From contig JBCDBD010000002.1 of NCBI GenBank assembly GCA_039184335.1, positions 124,001 through 188,000 on the forward strand: a stretch of 64,000 nucleotides of DNA, written 5' to 3'. The notes under the pieces are model-generated. The model was not told the origin of the DNA, did not search any database, and was given only the letters and a program-made list of their open reading frames with translations. Of the stretch, positions 61,144 through 64,000 are shown in pieces (the stretch's first letter is position 1; each line of letters opens with the position of its first letter). The stretch comes from JBCDBD01 sp039184335 (GTDB taxonomy: Bacteria; Bacteroidota; Bacteroidia; Flavobacteriales; Flavobacteriaceae). The translations under genes were made by a program, and so were the position numbers.

Positions 61144-63042
61144 ATGTTCAGATTACCTTTTTTAAGCTTTTTATTGCTTACTGTGACTTTTGCCAATGGT
61201 CAAGCATTAAATGGCACTTACGCTATAGGCAATGCTATTTCTGATGATTATGCCACTTTGGAACTCGCTGTAGATGCACTCACAAACAACGGCATAGATG
61301 GACCGGTAATCTTTGGAATCCGATCAGGGACCTATACCGTTTCCCAATTGCAAATACCGACCATAAATGGTGCTTCAGCCACTAATACCATACGGTTTCA
61401 ACCCTTGGATTCAAGCGGGCCGGTAATACTCCAGTCGGCTACCTACGTCATTGAAATCTACAGATCCGATTATTTGACGTTTGACGGTCTGACATTTGAA
61501 ATAACAGCGGATAACGGCCAGAGTATTGGTTTACAGGTCAAGGGCTCAACAAACCTGAACATTACAAATTGTCTTTTTACCGCAATGTTTGAGGGCACTT
61601 TGTACCCCAATGTCCGCGAGTCTTTTATCAGTCTTCAATATCTTTCGCTCTACATTGCGCCTTCTTTCTTCGATTTTCCCGTACAGCATGTTCTCATTGA
61701 AAACAACACTTTTAGAAATGGTAATGGGGCCATTTATAGTACCGGCAGAAACACCGCTAGAAATAGCACTATTGAAATAATTGACAATGTTTTTGAAGGA
61801 AAATCTGCAAATGACATTCGCATATATCTCACGAACGATATTGCAATAAAAAACAACACTTTCACGGGAGAACGAACAGCGGATGCGCTTGACTTTAGGA
61901 ATATTGAAAGTCAATTTGAATTCAGTGGCAACAAGCAAGATGTGGATACCTCAAACAATTCACCACTTTACATTATAGATTGTGAAATGGATGCCATGGC
62001 ACCCATGATATTTAAGAATAATTTCTTCAGTTCTTCACGCTACATCACAATACTTAGATCCAGTAACCTCAATATTTGGAACAATAGCTTTTACTATGGT
62101 TCCAATTACTATATCATGCGGCTAGAACAAAACTTACGGAACATTGCTATGGTCAACAATATTTTTCGAGCCAATGGTAGTCGCCTGCTCTATTTCAGTG
62201 GCGACATTGACTTCAATGAATTCAACATGGACCATAATTGTTACCATACCCCGGATAATGCCAACGAATTCGACCAGGGAAGTTCGAGCTACGATTTCGA
62301 AAGCTGGAAAACCAATTCTGGACTGGATGCCAACAGTATTTTGGCAGAACCAAACTTCATCTCATCGGGAGACTTACATTTAAACAACGATGTATTGATC
62401 AATGGCAAGGGCAAAGTATTGCCTAATGTCGTTTTTGATATCGATGGCGAACCTCGCGATACGAATACCCCCGACATCGGTGCTGATGAATTTGATTTGG
62501 ACCAAAGCTCATTGACAGATATAGGGTTAACCTCAATATCCTATCAAGATGATAATCCCTGTAATCTATTGGATCCCATTCAAGTTTTGATTACCAACAA
62601 CAGTACCTTTCCGATCACCCAATTTGATTTGGAATGGTGGCTCAATGATTCCGCTATGGGCACCACAACGATTGATCAAACCATTGAAGCAAATAGCTCC
62701 ATTACCATAGAAGTGGGCAACTATCCCTTTGCAGCGAACACCACATACCACCTTCGGTTTTTGATCAGCTCACCCAATGGGGAAAGTGATGACAATCTTT
62801 CAAACAATGAACTGTCCCAAGAGTACACCCATTTTAATGATTTGAAAATTTATCAAGAAAAAGACGCTGATTGTTCGAATACGTACACCTTATATGTTAA
62901 AAACCAACCTGGAGCAACCATATCTTGGTCCACGGGCGAAACCACAAATTTTATAACAACCGCTACACAAGGCACGTATTCTGTAACTGTTGTCAGTGCA
63001 AGCGGGTGCAGTTTGACCAGCCAAATCGATTTGAACGAATAA
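61144..63042 (+). CDS. Secreted right-handed beta-helix protein
   Basis: ATG 61144 gives the signal peptide MFRLPFLSFLLLTVTFANGQ; ATG 61111 adds eleven residues ahead of it. Residues 30-430 have repeated short strands with N/I/D ladders (LNITNCLFTAMFEG, HVLIENNTFRNGNG, STIEIIDNVFEGKS, IAIKNNTFTGE) typical of parallel beta-helix carbohydrate-active or adhesin folds. Residues about 470-580 resemble a CARDB domain (IQVLITNNSTFPITQFDLEW). The C-terminus PGATISWSTGETTNFITT is an Ig-like element common in T9SS cargo. Enzyme activity cannot be assigned. Confidence 0.85.
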   Translation: MFRLPFLSFLLLTVTFANGQALNGTYAIGNAISDDYATLELAVDALTNNGIDGPVIFGIRSGTYTVSQLQIPTINGASATNTIRFQPLDSSGPVILQSATYVIEIYRSDYLTFDGLTFEITADNGQSIGLQVKGSTNLNITNCLFTAMFEGTLYPNVRESFISLQYLSLYIAPSFFDFPVQHVLIENNTFRNGNGAIYSTGRNTARNSTIEIIDNVFEGKSANDIRIYLTNDIAIKNNTFTGERTADALDFRNIESQFEFSGNKQDVDTSNNSPLYIIDCEMDAMAPMIFKNNFFSSSRYITILRSSNLNIWNNSFYYGSNYYIMRLEQNLRNIAMVNNIFRANGSRLLYFSGDIDFNEFNMDHNCYHTPDNANEFDQGSSSYDFESWKTNSGLDANSILAEPNFISSGDLHLNNDVLINGKGKVLPNVVFDIDGEPRDTNTPDIGADEFDLDQSSLTDIGLTSISYQDDNPCNLLDPIQVLITNNSTFPITQFDLEWWLNDSAMGTTTIDQTIEANSSITIEVGNYPFAANTTYHLRFLISSPNGESDDNLSNNELSQEYTHFNDLKIYQEKDADCSNTYTLYVKNQPGATISWSTGETTNFITTATQGTYSVTVVSASGCSLTSQIDLNE

Positions 63043-63063
63043 CGCCACTAACCTACCGCAAAA

Positions 63064-64000
63064 ATGAAATACATTTTCACCTATTTTCTTTCGTTCTTAT
63101 CAATGGTTATATCGGCCCAGGGCAACAGCACGGTTCAATTTAACGATCAAGGGGATCACCGTCTACAGCGCTTTTTCCAATCCGAAAAACATGATGGCGG
63201 TATTTTGGTTTCAGGAAAAATGTCAAACGCAGATTCTGAAATTCCCGTTTTATTGAAACTTGACGACAATGGCGATGTTCTTTGGTCCACAGGGTCTTGT
63301 TTAGAGAAAACCCTGCACCACCTTCAGGGCTTTTCATTTATGGTTTCTGATGATGGTTTTGTTTATGCAACGGCGAATTTTTCCACCAAGTCAATTTCTT
63401 CCATCAACAATGCATACCTGTCCAATTTTTATAAAATTGACCCAATCACTGGTGATATCATTTGGACCATCGAAGATATTTCACACGACAAACCCGATTA
63501 CCTTCAGGTGGGGTTCTCCAATCATTTCATGGATGCAAGTGCATCAAAAATTATTTTTGCATTGTCTTATGATGTATACGAAGGCTATATAATCGATAAA
63601 GATACGGGACAACTATTGGAGACTTTCGAAAAGAACTTTATCGACCAGGGAAGTACCAATATTATAACAGACGCTTTTCAAAACGTTATTTATGCGGAAG
63701 GAAATACCCTTTACAAGTGCAATCAAACGGATTTTGATGCCATCCTTTGGCAATCCGATTTCAGCGACATCTCGGAAATAGAAAAAATCTATGAGGACAA
63801 GTTTGGCCATTTATTTGTTTTCAGTACTTCAGGTTATCTAAAAAAGATAGACCCGGTCCTAGGCAATGAAGTTTGGAGTGTACGTGCCAGCATCTATGGT
63901 GATGCGTTGCTGGATGTTTTGGAAACCAACGAGTTCTTTTATTTGGCCTACGAATATCGGGGAAACAGTCATTATATCGCTTCCAAAGTCAACAAGACAA
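63064..64000 (+). CDS. Secreted PQQ/propeller-like protein (C-terminus outside window)
   Basis: ATG 63064 begins the signal peptide MKYIFTYFLSFLSMVISAQG. Visible residues contain repeated blades with DxxTGxxxW patterns: LKLDDNGDVLWSTGS, YKIDPITGDIIWTI, KKIDPVLGNEVWSV. This is the layout of PQQ-like beta-propellers of envelope proteins. The frame is open at the window end; it begins 21 bp after the beta-helix gene stop, so the two may be co-transcribed. Confidence 0.85.
   Translation, partial: MKYIFTYFLSFLSMVISAQGNSTVQFNDQGDHRLQRFFQSEKHDGGILVSGKMSNADSEIPVLLKLDDNGDVLWSTGSCLEKTLHHLQGFSFMVSDDGFVYATANFSTKSISSINNAYLSNFYKIDPITGDIIWTIEDISHDKPDYLQVGFSNHFMDASASKIIFALSYDVYEGYIIDKDTGQLLETFEKNFIDQGSTNIITDAFQNVIYAEGNTLYKCNQTDFDAILWQSDFSDISEIEKIYEDKFGHLFVFSTSGYLKKIDPVLGNEVWSVRASIYGDALLDVLETNEFFYLAYEYRGNSHYIASKVNKT

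Overview
The window looks like a chromosomal segment of a marine Flavobacteriaceae-type member of the Bacteroidota, moderately AT-rich. The evidence is a fused CcoNO cbb3 oxidase, a type-B type IX secretion sorting domain, DUF6090 and DUF4230 families, promoter elements of the TAnnTTTG type, and little Shine-Dalgarno usage. No rRNA, tRNA or CRISPR array was seen.

Region 1 (1-10588, minus strand) is a signalling and exopolysaccharide block. A complete heme-binding H-NOX protein (nitric oxide/O2 sensor) overlaps a four-PAS histidine kinase. A FIST-domain protein, a second cytosolic kinase, an Hpt protein and a LytTR response regulator follow, then a STAS protein and a terminator. The next operon holds a CheY-like regulator, a sugar-phosphate transferase with a dead receiver domain, a TolC-like protein and a Wzz/GumC-like chain-length protein cut by the window edge. 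I read this as a gas-sensing phosphorelay placed beside, and possibly controlling, surface polysaccharide export.

Region 2 (10740-16464) is housekeeping and small genes: MmcQ/YjbR, Dabb, DUF4230, cyclase, hemW, ruvC, a TonB-C-like lipoprotein, DUF456 and nitroreductase. Region 3 (16544-25370) is catabolic: hutHIUG for histidine to glutamate, then xylB-xylA for xylose. A blue-light BLUF gene converges on xylA.

Region 4 (26093-45561) is a low-oxygen island: three universal stress proteins, ccoI, ccoS-ccoNO-ccoQ-ccoP-ccoG-ccoH, a TauE/SafE-like protein, a CBS-pair protein, hemN, a PAS kinase, a response regulator fused to a Crp/Fnr DNA-binding module, and ackA-pta. Five FNR-type dyads of consensus (A/T)TGA(C/T)-AAAT-(A/G)TCA serve six promoters. 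At every one the dyad centre lies exactly 29.5 bp from the -7 hexamer/octamer position, which ties the island together as one regulon. The fused regulator encoded inside the island is the obvious candidate to bind them.

Region 5 (45562-64000) is accessory and partly decayed. It has a glutaredoxin-like secreted protein, a defective IS5-family element with inverted repeats and a TA duplication, a T9SS-secreted L-type lectin protein, a Crp/Fnr pseudogene with three frameshifts, two unknown lipoproteins, an alpha/beta hydrolase with two in-frame stops, four DUF6090 membrane proteins whose 5' ends are near-identical at DNA level, a DUF3179 lipoprotein flanked by related intergenic repeats, a YfcC-type transporter, and two secreted beta-helix/propeller proteins, the last cut by the window edge.
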